Positions 18,137 to 28,100 of a stretch of 54,805 nucleotides of DNA are shown piece after piece. Numbering within the stretch: the first letter of the stretch is position 1; the number at the start of each line of letters is the position of its first letter. The notes below the pieces were generated by a model. The model searched no databases. It was not told the DNA's origin and worked only from the letters and a program-made list of their open reading frames with translations. The stretch is from Prochlorococcus sp. AG-347-K19 (GTDB lineage: Bacteria; Cyanobacteriota; Cyanobacteriia; PCC-6307; Cyanobiaceae). The DNA lies in assembly GCA_003281335.1 (NCBI GenBank), contig QCCG01000009.1, positions 1 through 54,805 of the forward strand, given 5' to 3'. Both the position numbers and the translations under genes were made by a program.

Positions 18137-18553
18137 TTGGATTCTTTTGATTCAACTACTAAAAAATTTAAAATCCCCTTATTAACTGATTCGGTATCAG
18201 CAGGGTTTCCTTCTCCTGCAGATGACTATACGGAAGAAAATATTGATTTAAACGAACATTTAATATCTAATCCGTTTAGCACTTTTTTTCTTAGAGTTAA
18301 AGGTGACTCAATGATAAATGCAGGAATTAAAGATAAAGATTTAATAATAGTAGACAAGAGCTTAACAGCCAGGCCAGGGAATATCATCATTGCGATGATA
18401 GACGGAGAATTTACAATAAAAAGATTATCTATAAAAAATAATGAATTATATTTAAAAGCAGAAAATCATAATTATCCTGATTTTAGATTTAAAAACCATA
18501 TTGATGTACAGATATGGGGAGTTGTTATTTATTCAATACATAGCTATTTATGA
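18137..18553 (+). CDS. umuD: DNA polymerase V subunit UmuD (S24 autoprotease)
   Basis: UmuD self-cleaves on RecA filaments to UmuD', which activates UmuC for translesion synthesis. The 138-residue protein has a candidate cleavage site Ala22-Gly23, catalytic Ser58 in GDSM and Lys95 in the FTIKRL strand, close to Ser60/Lys97 of E. coli UmuD. There is no DNA-binding domain, so it is UmuD and not LexA. The start is TTG 18137: the frame is closed by TAG at 18110-18112 and no ATG precedes the conserved region. It overlaps umuC by 4 bases. Confidence 0.95.
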   Translation: MDSFDSTTKKFKIPLLTDSVSAGFPSPADDYTEENIDLNEHLISNPFSTFFLRVKGDSMINAGIKDKDLIIVDKSLTARPGNIIIAMIDGEFTIKRLSIKNNELYLKAENHNYPDFRFKNHIDVQIWGVVIYSIHSYL

Positions 18554-19836
18554 GAATTTCAAATATTGATGCAATAGCTCTTATAGATGCTAATAATTTT
18601 TACGCGTCATGTGAACAAAATATTAATCCTCATTTGAGAAATAAACCAGTAGTAATTTTATCTAATAATGACGGATGTATCATTGCAAGAAGCCCTGAAG
18701 CACGAGCTTTAAAAATTAAAATGGGAACTCCGTATTTTAAGGTCAAAGAAAGACTAAATAAATTAGATGTAACAGTCTTAAGCTCAAACTACTCGCTTTA
18801 TGGGGATATGAGCAGAAGATTAATGAATTTACTGAAAAACTACTGTGAACAGATAGAAATTTATTCTATTGACGAAGCATTCGTCTCAATTTCTAGACCT
18901 AATGATGAAAATCTATATCCTTGGGCAAGAAGCATAAGATCATTAATATATCAGAATCTAGGGATTACCATAACAGTAGGAATAGGAGAAAATAAAGTAA
19001 GAGCAAAAATTGCTAATAAACTAGCTAAAAATATTGATTATTCAGCTGGAATATTTGATTTAGCTAGAACCGAAAATGAGAATAATTATTTGAAAAGAAT
19101 TAGTATAGATAAAATATGGGGAGTCGGGAAACAAACCTCTAATTGGTTGCAAAGTAAAGGTATTAAAAATGCGAGAGAACTAAGAGATATGGAAGAAAAT
19201 GAAATCATTAAGAAATTAGGCATCGTAGGGAAAAGACTGCAATTAGAACTGAAAGGCCATAGATGCCTGCCCATAGAAAAAAACAATAAATCAAAAAAAG
19301 AAATTCAGGTGAGCAGGAGTTTCGGCACGCCTATCACAAAATTAGAAGACTTAACTCAAGCACTGGCAACTCACGCAATAAAAGCCTCTGAAAAAATGAG
19401 AAGTCAGAATTTGCAATCATCTGATATCAGAGTATTTGCCAGAACCAGTAAATATTCAAGTCAAAATTATCAAAGAAGTGCTCATAGAAAACTTACAAAT
19501 GCAACAGATGACACAAATAAAATTTTAAAAATAGTAGTTGAATTATCTGAAGAAATTTATAATCCTGAATATAAATTCTCAAAAGCTGGTGTTTTACTGC
19601 AGGATTTAACTAATAGCAAATATTTACAGCAATCAGTTATCAATTACAAATCTCAGAAAGACTTAAAAAAATCAGCAAATCTTATGAGAACGATTGATTT
19701 ATTAAATAAAAGATTTAATAACAATGCAATTACATGGGCCATTACAAAAAATCCACAAAGTTGGAAGATGAATAAGAATTTCTTAAGTCGCTCATCTACA
19801 ACTGATATAGAACAAATCCCAACTATAGTGAAGTAA
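18550..19836 (+). CDS. umuC: DNA polymerase V catalytic subunit UmuC (Y-family)
   Basis: UmuC is the error-prone Y-family polymerase that bypasses lesions. The 428-residue sequence carries ALIDANNFYASCEQ (first metal ligand and steric-gate region), SSNYSLYGDMSRR and the catalytic YSIDEAFV. A helix-hairpin-helix region and the C-terminal little finger with the DUF4113-like tail follow. The ATG is nested in the umuD stop (ATGA), indicating translational coupling. A small HExxH protein gene follows 10 bases after the stop. Confidence 0.97.
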   Translation: MRISNIDAIALIDANNFYASCEQNINPHLRNKPVVILSNNDGCIIARSPEARALKIKMGTPYFKVKERLNKLDVTVLSSNYSLYGDMSRRLMNLLKNYCEQIEIYSIDEAFVSISRPNDENLYPWARSIRSLIYQNLGITITVGIGENKVRAKIANKLAKNIDYSAGIFDLARTENENNYLKRISIDKIWGVGKQTSNWLQSKGIKNARELRDMEENEIIKKLGIVGKRLQLELKGHRCLPIEKNNKSKKEIQVSRSFGTPITKLEDLTQALATHAIKASEKMRSQNLQSSDIRVFARTSKYSSQNYQRSAHRKLTNATDDTNKILKIVVELSEEIYNPEYKFSKAGVLLQDLTNSKYLQQSVINYKSQKDLKKSANLMRTIDLLNKRFNNNAITWAITKNPQSWKMNKNFLSRSSTTDIEQIPTIVK

Positions 19837-19846
19837 ACAAAATAGA

Positions 19847-20314
19847 ATGGAATTTATATTATTTTTGAGCAAATTAGATAAAGAAATTCTTAACTTATTA
19901 ATGAAAGCAAATTACATAGTTGAAGAAAATAAAATTGAATGTCTATTAAACAAAGAAATAAAAGGGCTACATAATTTTAAAGAAAATAAAATAATAATAT
20001 GTACTGAAAACGCAAAAAGGAAAACAAATTATAGAAATAATAATCAACAACCAAATAAAGATAACTTCAAAACAGCAAGAGCGATAAGAAAAGCGTTAAG
20101 ACATGAAGCTACTCATGCCATACAAAAATGTAATGACAATAAAACAATGGGGGATATAAAAAAATTAGAAATCAAATTGCATCAAAGTAAAAGAAAAGCA
20201 TTAGAGTTTTCTAGTTCAAATTTTTCTGGGACTTATGCGAAAGAAGTAGAAGCTTATGTTCTTGAAGATAAACCCAAAAAAGTTAAAAACATGATTACAA
20301 AATACTGCCTATAA
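19847..20314 (+). CDS. Putative HExxH metalloprotease linked to umuDC
   Basis: This is a 155-residue basic protein with a zincin motif ALRHEATHAIQKC (His86, Glu87, His90) and, about 45 residues later, KEVEAYVLED, whose Glu133 or Glu135 could be the third zinc ligand. The arrangement, HExxHA then Cys, then an acidic E-x-x-A segment, resembles the M76 (Atp23-like) peptidases and more loosely SprT-like proteases. The middle (about 60-80) is Asn/Lys-rich. It starts 10 bases after umuC and so is probably transcribed with umuDC. Activity and substrate are unknown. A role in protein removal at damaged DNA is possible but speculative. Confidence 0.7.
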   Translation: MEFILFLSKLDKEILNLLMKANYIVEENKIECLLNKEIKGLHNFKENKIIICTENAKRKTNYRNNNQQPNKDNFKTARAIRKALRHEATHAIQKCNDNKTMGDIKKLEIKLHQSKRKALEFSSSNFSGTYAKEVEAYVLEDKPKKVKNMITKYCL

Positions 20315-20330
20315 ATTAAAAATTTTTATA

Positions 20331-22364
20331 TTAACTAGCGATAAAATTACCACAACGTTGTTTATCTAAAAAATTAATATGTTGCCTTTCTAAGTAATAT
20401 AATTCCTGGAATTTGATCGCATCTGAGTTTAAATCCTTAAAAAGATCTTCTATCTCTTTATTTGTATTTGAAGTAACTGAAGAAGGATTATCAATTAAAA
20501 TAGATATACAATTTTCTAAGGTTTTTAATCTTTGAGATCCCCAAGATTCGATTAAGTGTCTACATCTTTTAAGAGAATTATATTTCTCAAGAAGTGATAA
20601 TGTTCCTAGTAAATTGTCTTTAGGATTACTCAGCAATGTTAAAAACAACTCATTTGGATTAATAAAAATATTAATTTTATTTGATGATTCAGTATTATTG
20701 AGAGCTAAGTAATCAGGCAGAAGTGAAATTAAGTTAATAGAAGAAAAATCTTTTTGAAGATTTTGACTATTTGATTGTTTTAAATCATTTAAGTAGTTTA
20801 AACCTAAATCATTTTGTTCAATTTTTGAAATAGCTTCCCATAGACTTTGAATATAACTAGTATTAAAACCATTAATTTCTCTTTTAAGAAATTCATCACG
20901 AATAAATAGCCTAAGATCTGGACAATGTAAATAATAAAAAATTATTTCCGATTCATTTTTCTCCCGTCGGGAAATTTCATTAGGTTGTTCAAATTTTTTT
21001 GATCTACCATGCCAACGATATCCCATTACTTGATTTCTTAAATCTTTTTCAAACTGTATTGCTAACCTGGCTTGACCCTTACTTAATTTTTCGGAAACTT
21101 TTTGTAGATAAAGAGTTCTGGTAGATGATTGTGGTAATTTACTCAACAATTTTACCAATGACGAAATAACACTCTGGAAAATTTCAGACTTAGTTAAATC
21201 TTTATCTTTAAAGATCTGATCAATCTCCCAATCAATCCAAAAGGATGAATTATCAATTAAATTAAAATAATCTTCAGGAGTATGACTATTTAAATATTCG
21301 TCAGGATCTTTAAAATCACTTAGTTGAAGTATCTTAAGATTGATTTGATCATGAATGGATAGACTCTCGACTTCTTTAATTACTCTTTTTGTTGCTAAAA
21401 TACCTGCATTATCAGAATCAAAATTCAAAATTATATTTTTATTATCTGTACATCTACATAGTTGAGAAATTTGATACTTATTTAATGCGGTACCGAGAGA
21501 AGCCACAGAATTAGTAATACCCTTTGAATGAAGAGAAATAACATCAAAGTAGCCTTCAACAATAATAGCTTTATCTCTTTTCCTAATATTGCTGGAAGCT
21601 TTTTCGAATGCAAATAACATTTTGCCCTTTTCAAATATCTCTGATTCAGGAGAATTAAGATATTTAGGTTCCTTACCATCAAGAGATCTTCCTCCAAAAG
21701 CAACTACCCTACCTTGCATATCATGTATTGGAACAATTAATCTATTTCTAAAACGATCATAAATCTTATCAGAATTATCATTAGAAATTGCAAGCCCTGA
21801 AGCTAATAATAAATTGATAGGAAATTTTTCTACCTTGGATAGATAGTTAAATAAATCATTCCATGAATTTGGGGCAAAACCTAATTCAAATTTATCAATA
21901 ATCTTGTTACTCAAGTTTCTCTTTGATGTTAAATATTTCATAGCTTCAACACCAAGAGAATTATTTAATTGAGACTTAAACCAATTTTTAGTGACTCTTA
22001 ATATTTTATAAAGCTCTTCCTTTCTAGATAATTGTTTTTTATAAGCTTCTACTTGGGGACCCTCGAGATTTTCAACATCAATATTATTTTTTTTAGCAAG
22101 AGACAGTACAACATCTGAAAAATTTGCACGAGTAAATTCCATTAAAAATTTAATAGAGTTACCACCAGCACCACAAGAAAAACAATAATAGAATTGTTTA
22201 CTAGGTGATACTGTCATAGATGGCTTAGTATCATCATGAAAAGGGCAAATCCCAACAAATTCCTTGCCTTTCTTCTTAAGAACAATATGTTCAGATATAA
22301 CGTCAACAATATCTGCTTTTTCCTTAACCTCTTGAATAGTTCTTGGGTGTATAGAATGAACCAT
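20331..22364 (-). CDS. dnaG: DNA primase DnaG
   Basis: DnaG makes RNA primers for replication. The 677-residue protein has the CHC2 zinc ribbon (Cys40, His43, Cys61, Cys64), the RNA-polymerase core domain and the TOPRIM motif IVEGYFDVISLHSKG with the later DSDNAG metal site. A C-terminal helicase-binding region is present but weakly conserved. It ends 16 bases from the convergent HExxH gene and is divergent from the DMT transporter. Confidence 0.97.
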   Translation of the reverse strand: MVHSIHPRTIQEVKEKADIVDVISEHIVLKKKGKEFVGICPFHDDTKPSMTVSPSKQFYYCFSCGAGGNSIKFLMEFTRANFSDVVLSLAKKNNIDVENLEGPQVEAYKKQLSRKEELYKILRVTKNWFKSQLNNSLGVEAMKYLTSKRNLSNKIIDKFELGFAPNSWNDLFNYLSKVEKFPINLLLASGLAISNDNSDKIYDRFRNRLIVPIHDMQGRVVAFGGRSLDGKEPKYLNSPESEIFEKGKMLFAFEKASSNIRKRDKAIIVEGYFDVISLHSKGITNSVASLGTALNKYQISQLCRCTDNKNIILNFDSDNAGILATKRVIKEVESLSIHDQINLKILQLSDFKDPDEYLNSHTPEDYFNLIDNSSFWIDWEIDQIFKDKDLTKSEIFQSVISSLVKLLSKLPQSSTRTLYLQKVSEKLSKGQARLAIQFEKDLRNQVMGYRWHGRSKKFEQPNEISRREKNESEIIFYYLHCPDLRLFIRDEFLKREINGFNTSYIQSLWEAISKIEQNDLGLNYLNDLKQSNSQNLQKDFSSINLISLLPDYLALNNTESSNKINIFINPNELFLTLLSNPKDNLLGTLSLLEKYNSLKRCRHLIESWGSQRLKTLENCISILIDNPSSVTSNTNKEIEDLFKDLNSDAIKFQELYYLERQHINFLDKQRCGNFIAS

Positions 22365-22458
22365 TGAGATTATTATCGAAAAATAAATAATGATTTATTT
22401 GTTATAGGTCAAAATCGAATAAGAATCTACTTAATTTCACAAAAAAACTATTTTTTAA

Positions 22459-23349
22459 ATGATAAATATCGAAGAATTAGAAAAAAGATTTTATTCATTA
22501 AAAAAGTATAATTTGGTATTTGCCTCATTCTTCTTCAGTTTGATGACTTTGTGCGTAAAAAACATTGACAAAAGGATACCTATTTATGAATTAGTTTTAT
22601 TCAGATCATTGTTAAGTTTAATAATTACATTATTAATAATTAATATAAAAAATATAAATCCTTGGGGAAAAAATAAACCCTTACTTATCTTAAGAGGTTT
22701 ATTAGGAACTTTAGCTTTAGTTTGTATTTTTTATGCGATAAGAAATATGCCTCTTAGTATATCTACAGTCATTCAGTACACATATCCTATTTTTATATCT
22801 ATATTTGCTGGCATATTTATAAACGAAAAAATAACTCGTAATATAATTTTTGCTTTAATTATTGGCTGGATTGGAATATTAGTAATATTGAATCCAAACC
22901 AATTATCAAATATAGACGTTGAAATTAAAAGTATTTCGATTTCAATTGCATTTCTTGGAGCAATCTGCACCGCATTGGCTTACGTTACAGTTAAGAAACT
23001 TTCATTTACTGAAGATATTTATGTAATTATTGAATATTTTCCACTTGTTTCTTTTATAACTCTATTACCAATTGTATTAATCAATTGGGTTACCCCAAAT
23101 TGGGGTGAATTAATTTGGATATTAGGGATTGGCTTATTTACTCAATTAGGTCAGACTTTCTTAACTATAGGATTAAAAAATTTAACTGCTTCTGAAGCAT
23201 CAACAATTAATTATTTACAAGTTTTATTTGGTTCAATTTGGGGGATTTTGTTTTTTAGTGAAATAATAAACATAAATTTTTTATTAGGCGCCTCATTAGT
23301 TTTATTAGGAACTATTATATCTACTACCAAAATAATCAAAAGGACATAG
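22459..23349 (+). CDS. EamA/DMT-superfamily membrane transporter
   Basis: This is a 296-residue protein with about ten hydrophobic segments arranged as two EamA repeats, typical of the drug/metabolite transporter superfamily. The YTYPIFISIFAGIFINEKIT segment closing the first repeat and FGSIWGILFFSE in the second are the usual landmarks. The substrate cannot be inferred. A small secreted protein gene follows 21 bases downstream. Confidence 0.88.
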   Translation: MINIEELEKRFYSLKKYNLVFASFFFSLMTLCVKNIDKRIPIYELVLFRSLLSLIITLLIINIKNINPWGKNKPLLILRGLLGTLALVCIFYAIRNMPLSISTVIQYTYPIFISIFAGIFINEKITRNIIFALIIGWIGILVILNPNQLSNIDVEIKSISISIAFLGAICTALAYVTVKKLSFTEDIYVIIEYFPLVSFITLLPIVLINWVTPNWGELIWILGIGLFTQLGQTFLTIGLKNLTASEASTINYLQVLFGSIWGILFFSEIININFLLGASLVLLGTIISTTKIIKRT

Positions 23350-23370
23350 AATATTATTAGATTAAAAATA

Positions 23371-23730
23371 ATGATGAAATTTTACTATTTAGCTTTATTA
23401 TTTTGTTTTTCTCCTATTGTTCAAGTTAATGCAACAACCCCAAAATCAGTAACTTGTACAAGAACTGAATATAGAGAAGAGTACATTCCTGGAACGAAAT
23501 CAAACCCAGGCTACGTTAAAAGTTATGAAGTGGACGTCGTAATACCTTGTGGAGGTCAAAGCAAAGCTGAAAAAATAGACGATAATGACTGTAGTGAAGG
23601 ATCTGTTATAGGTGGACTTCTTGGGGCTGGAATTGCATTATCCTCATCTAGAGGGAAAGATAGGTTTTGGGCCGTACCTGCTGGCGGTACTGCAGGAGCA
23701 CTAATTGGATGTCAGGTGGATGGTGGTTAA
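23371..23730 (+). CDS. Exported glycine-zipper protein, 119 residues
   Basis: A signal peptide (about residues 1-21, ending near VNA) is followed by a Cys-containing polar region and a C-terminal glycine-zipper stretch (GSVIGGLLGAGIALSS and AGGTAGALIG). Such zippers occur in outer-membrane-associated 17-kDa antigen/SlyB-like proteins. Four cysteines are present after the signal, so disulfides are possible. The stop codon abuts the TTG start of ruvA with no gap, suggesting translational coupling. The function is unknown. Confidence 0.75.
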   Translation: MMKFYYLALLFCFSPIVQVNATTPKSVTCTRTEYREEYIPGTKSNPGYVKSYEVDVVIPCGGQSKAEKIDDNDCSEGSVIGGLLGAGIALSSSRGKDRFWAVPAGGTAGALIGCQVDGG

Positions 23731-24408
23731 TTGATTAGTTGGATAAATGGAGATTTAGTTGATTTATGGCAAATTAATCAAAAATTTTTTGTTTTAATAA
23801 ATTGTCAAGGAATAGGATACGAAATACAAATACTAGAATCTTTTTTTCTCAAATTAAAAACAAATCAGATATCTAATAAAAACATCACTCTTTGGATAAA
23901 GCATATTAAGAAAGATGATTCAGATTTATTATTTGGCTTTGCATCAAAGGAACAAAAGAATTTCTTTATTGAAATTTTAAGTATTCGAGGTGTTGGATCT
24001 CAAATTGGTATTGGGATATTAAACAAATTTTCTATTAGTGAAGTTATAAATGCGATAAAAACACAAAACAAAAAATTAATTTGTTCCGTACCTGGTATAG
24101 GACAAAAAATGAGTGATCGGCTAATTTTAGAATTAAAAAGTAAATTTAAAAGTGAAATACAATTTTCAGAAGAAAAAAGCAAAGATGAATTTGAGATTAA
24201 GGATCCTGAGATAAATAAAATGATAGAAGACCTTCAGTTAACCCTTCAATCATTAAGTTACAAAAAGAATGAAATAAAGACAATTTTGCCAATTATTATT
24301 AGTGAAATAGATCTCCTTAGTAAAAAAGAAAATAATTTATCATTTGAAAATCTATTGAAATTAGCTATGCATTATCTTGATAAGGACAGTAGTAATTTAG
24401 ATAGATGA
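23731..24408 (+). CDS. ruvA: Holliday junction DNA helicase subunit RuvA
   Basis: RuvA binds Holliday junctions and loads RuvB for branch migration. The 225-residue protein begins MISWINGDLVDLW (family consensus MI-G-L-G) and contains the helix-hairpin-helix segments RGVGSQIGIGIL and VPGIGQKMSDRLILELK. It also has a C-terminal three-helix domain that binds RuvB. The start is TTG directly after the previous stop. It is 32 bases upstream of rpsO. Confidence 0.95.
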   Translation: MISWINGDLVDLWQINQKFFVLINCQGIGYEIQILESFFLKLKTNQISNKNITLWIKHIKKDDSDLLFGFASKEQKNFFIEILSIRGVGSQIGIGILNKFSISEVINAIKTQNKKLICSVPGIGQKMSDRLILELKSKFKSEIQFSEEKSKDEFEIKDPEINKMIEDLQLTLQSLSYKKNEIKTILPIIISEIDLLSKKENNLSFENLLKLAMHYLDKDSSNLDR

Positions 24409-24440
24409 CGTAGTATCATAGATTAAAAGAATTAAATTTT

Positions 24441-24710
24441 ATGACATTAGATACAGCTGAAAAACAGAAGCTTATTGAAGATCATCAAGTACATTCAACT
24501 GATACAGGTTCAGTTGAAATTCAGATAGCAATGCTCTCTAAAAGAATATTGAAATTAAGTGAACATCTCCAAGGGAACATTCATGATTTCGCTTCAAGGC
24601 AAGGATTATTAAAAATGATTGGTAAAAGGAAAAGATTACTTTCTTACTTAAAAGACAAAAACATTCAGAAATATCAAGAACTAGTAAAGAAAATTGGAAT
24701 CAGAGGATGA
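24441..24710 (+). CDS. rpsO: 30S ribosomal protein S15
   Basis: This is an 89-residue S15 with the canonical H-(x)-TGSVEIQIA block ([19 protein letters not shown]), the basic KRKRLLSYL segment and full length. It binds the central domain of 16S rRNA. In other bacteria S15 autoregulates through its leader, but I saw no obvious structured leader in the 32 bases upstream. Confidence 0.98.
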   Translation: MTLDTAEKQKLIEDHQVHSTDTGSVEIQIAMLSKRILKLSEHLQGNIHDFASRQGLLKMIGKRKRLLSYLKDKNIQKYQELVKKIGIRG

Positions 24711-24719
24711 TCTCAATTA

Positions 24720-25169
24720 ATGAAAAAAAAGCAACCAAAAAAAAAGACACAAAATAAAAAGAAAAAAAACTATTCTGAGACAACTGCTTTCGCTAATCTA
24801 GAAAAAAAATCTATACCTGTAACCAAGCCAAAGAGAACATCAAGTGGCATACCTAAATATGTTGCTGATAGAATGGCAAGAAGAATATTTTTTACAGCTG
24901 GAATTCCGACAATATTGGGAATGTCTGTTTTTGTCGTTAGCTATATTATCGTTACAAGAAATATTGCTGAAATACCTCCTTCCTCAACCATTGCAATTTC
25001 AGCGTTGTTTTTCTTGTTAGGTCTAGCAGGATTAAGTTTTGGAATATTATCAGCTAGTTGGGATAAAGAGCCTGGATCTTTTTTTGGTATTGAAAATATC
25101 CCAATGAACATACAACGTGCAAAAGCTGCTTTCAAACCTGCAACTCAAAATTTTGAGGATAAAAGTTAA
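24720..25169 (+). CDS. PAM68-like (DUF3464) photosystem II assembly factor
   Basis: This 149-residue protein has a strongly basic N-terminal third, the conserved SGIPKYVADRMARRI segment, two membrane helices (about 55-80 and 88-110) and a short C-terminal tail (SWDKEPGSFFG). This is the layout of the PAM68 family, which assists early photosystem II assembly and CP47 chlorophyll insertion in plants and cyanobacteria. It follows rpsO by 9 bases. Its stop is one base from the convergent dnaE stop. Confidence 0.88.
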   Translation: MKKKQPKKKTQNKKKKNYSETTAFANLEKKSIPVTKPKRTSSGIPKYVADRMARRIFFTAGIPTILGMSVFVVSYIIVTRNIAEIPPSSTIAISALFFLLGLAGLSFGILSASWDKEPGSFFGIENIPMNIQRAKAAFKPATQNFEDKS

Positions 25170-25170
25170 T

Positions 25171-28100
25171 CTAGGAAACTAAAGATTTCAAATTAACTTG
25201 GAATGATTTATCTTCTAATAATTTGCAAGCTCCTTGAATATCTCCAATACAGAATTGTTCACCAAATTTAACGTAAGTAACACTATTTTTATTTCTTACT
25301 GCAGCTAAAACTGGAATCTTGATTCCACATCTACCTTTATCTGGTTTAAATTTTATTAAGCAGTCTTTCAAAGTATTTTGTACCCTTACATCAGATGCTT
25401 GAGAACTTTCAAGATTAATAATTAGCAATTTAAGGTTATCTATTTCTCTACAATCATCAATTATTAATTGAGTCTTATCACTTTTTTTATCAATCGTTCC
25501 CCATACCAATAATCTAGTATCAGTAAGAAGAAATTCTGATAATCTCACATAGGTTTTTGGAAAAACTATTGCTTCGCAACTTCCAGAAAGATCTTCAAGC
25601 TGAACTATAGCCATCCTATCTCCTTTTTTCGTTGTAATTTGCTTCAAATCAGGGATCATTCCAACTAAAGAGACTTTGGTTCTATCTTTTGTCTCTTCTA
25701 ACTGGGAAATGCTTATAGGAGATATAAGTTTTGCTGGCTTAGTTAAATGCTTTAGAGGATGATCAGATAAATAAAAGCCTAAGAGCTGTTTTTCTAACTT
25801 TAACTTCTCAATAAGTGAATAATCATCAACTTTAGCTAATTGTGAATCTGAAAAAGCAACATTAGAAAATTCTTCATTAGAATCAAATAAATTTCCTTGC
25901 CCAGATAACCTATCACGATTTCTTGAAGAGGCCCACTCAATAACATGTTCGAGATCTGACAATAACTGAGCTCTATTATTATCAGTTGAAAACTCATCTA
26001 GTGCGCCACAATGAATTAAAGATTCAACACTTCTTTTGTTAAGAACGTTAGTAGGCAAACGATCGCAAAAATCCGATAATGACTTAAAGATTCCAAAATT
26101 ATTTCGGTTTTCAATTATATTTCTTATTGCAGAATCTCCTAAATTCTTAATTGCAGATAGCCCGAATAAAATCTGATTATTCTTAATAGTGAAATCAACG
26201 CCAGAAAAATTAATGCTTGGTGAAATAACTTCTATTCCCATGGAATAACAATTAGAAATATATCTTTGCATCTTGTCGCTTGAACCAGAATTTACGCTTA
26301 AGAGGGCTGCCATATACGCAACAGGAAAATGAGCTTTTAAAAATGCAGTTTGATAAGTTACAGCACCATAAGCAGTTGAGTGACTTTTGTTAAAACAATA
26401 TTCTGCGAATAAAACCATTTGATCAAAAAGATCATTTGCTAATTTTTCATTTACTCCTTTCTTCATAGAACCGTCTACAAAAATATTCCTATGCTTTACC
26501 ATCTCAGATACTTTCTTTTTCCCCATTGCTCTTCTAAGTAAATCGGCATCACCTAAGGAATAACCAGCTAGATCTTGAGCAATTTTCATGATTTGCTCTT
26601 GGTAAACCATAATTCCATAGGTTTCAGTAAGAATTGACTCAATAAAAGGATGAGGGAAATCAACCTTTTCGTTACCATTTTTTCGATTTATAAATTTAGG
26701 TATAAGGCCTGCATCAAGAGGGCCAGGTCTATAAAGAGCCAGTATGGAGGAAATATCTTCTAAAGAATTAGGTTTGAAATCCTTAACGACCTGTTTCATC
26801 CCTGAAGATTCAAGTTGAAAAATACCTTCGAGATCTCCTCTCCCAATAAGCTCAAAAGTTTTACAATCATTCTGAGGTAACTCATCAATATTTAGTTTCT
26901 TTCCAGTAGATTGATTTATAAGAGAAACTGTCTTTTCAATCATCGTAAGATTTTTAAGACCCAAGAAGTCCATTTTCAACAATCCCAGTGATTCAATATC
27001 ATCCATAGAATATTGGGTTATTATTTGTCCTTCGTTATTCCTTTGAAGAGGTACAAGTTCGTCAAGAGGATCTGATGCGATAACAACTCCAGCAGCATGA
27101 ACTCCAAATGTTTTATTAGTTCCTTCAATTCTCAAAGCCAAATCAACCCATTTTTTCACCCTATTATCTTTAATATATTTTTCTCTAAACTCTTGGCTGG
27201 GAGTATTCTTATCAATCATTTCATTTAGTTTATAAGGTTTCCCTCTCACAACCGGTATTAACTTAGCCAATTTATCCGCTTCTCCATATGGTATATCAAG
27301 AACTCTTGCAACATCTTTTAAAACTGCCTTAGAAGTCATTTTATTGAAGGTAATTATTTGCGCAACTTTGTCCTCACCATAACGATTAGTAACATAATCA
27401 ATAACTTCATTTCTCCTATCAATACAAAAATCGGTGTCAATATCTGGCATAGACTTTCTTGCTGGATTTAAAAATCTCTCAAACAATAATCCATGCTCAA
27501 CAGGATCTATATTTGTGATTTGAAGGACATAAGCCACTAGAGAGCCTGCTGCAGAACCTCTACCTGGACCTACTGGGATTAAGTTATCTCTAGCAAATTT
27601 GATGTAGTCCCAAACAACCAAAAAATAATCTGGGAAACCCATATCTTTTATAATTTTCAATTCGGAAGATAGTCTTTTTTTATATTTCTCATCAACTTCT
27701 TTAAGATCTTTCTTTTTAAGTCTTTTTATAAGCCCTTCATTAGATAATTGTGTTAGGAAAGAAAATGAATCTGTATCTTCCTCAAGAGGAAATTTTGGCA
27801 TTCTATAATTGCCAAACAAATCAAATACTTCAACTTTTTGAGAAATTTCTAATGTATTGTTCACTGCTTCATTAACTGATGCATCATCAATATGATCTTT
27901 AAAAAGCTCAAGCATTTCATTTTCACTTTTAATATATTCTGTACCGGTATATCTCAGTCTTTTCTCATCACTTATTAGTTTCCCTGTTAACACACAAAGC
28001 AAAGCATCATGTGCTTCAACATCCATATTTGATAAGTAGTGCGCATCGTTAGTAGCGATGACTTTTATTTGGTGCTTCTTACCAATTTTTATTAATTCAA

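Noticed and set aside
18137..18553. UmuD gene as the LexA repressor
   Set aside because: It lacks an N-terminal helix-turn-helix domain and is coupled to umuC.
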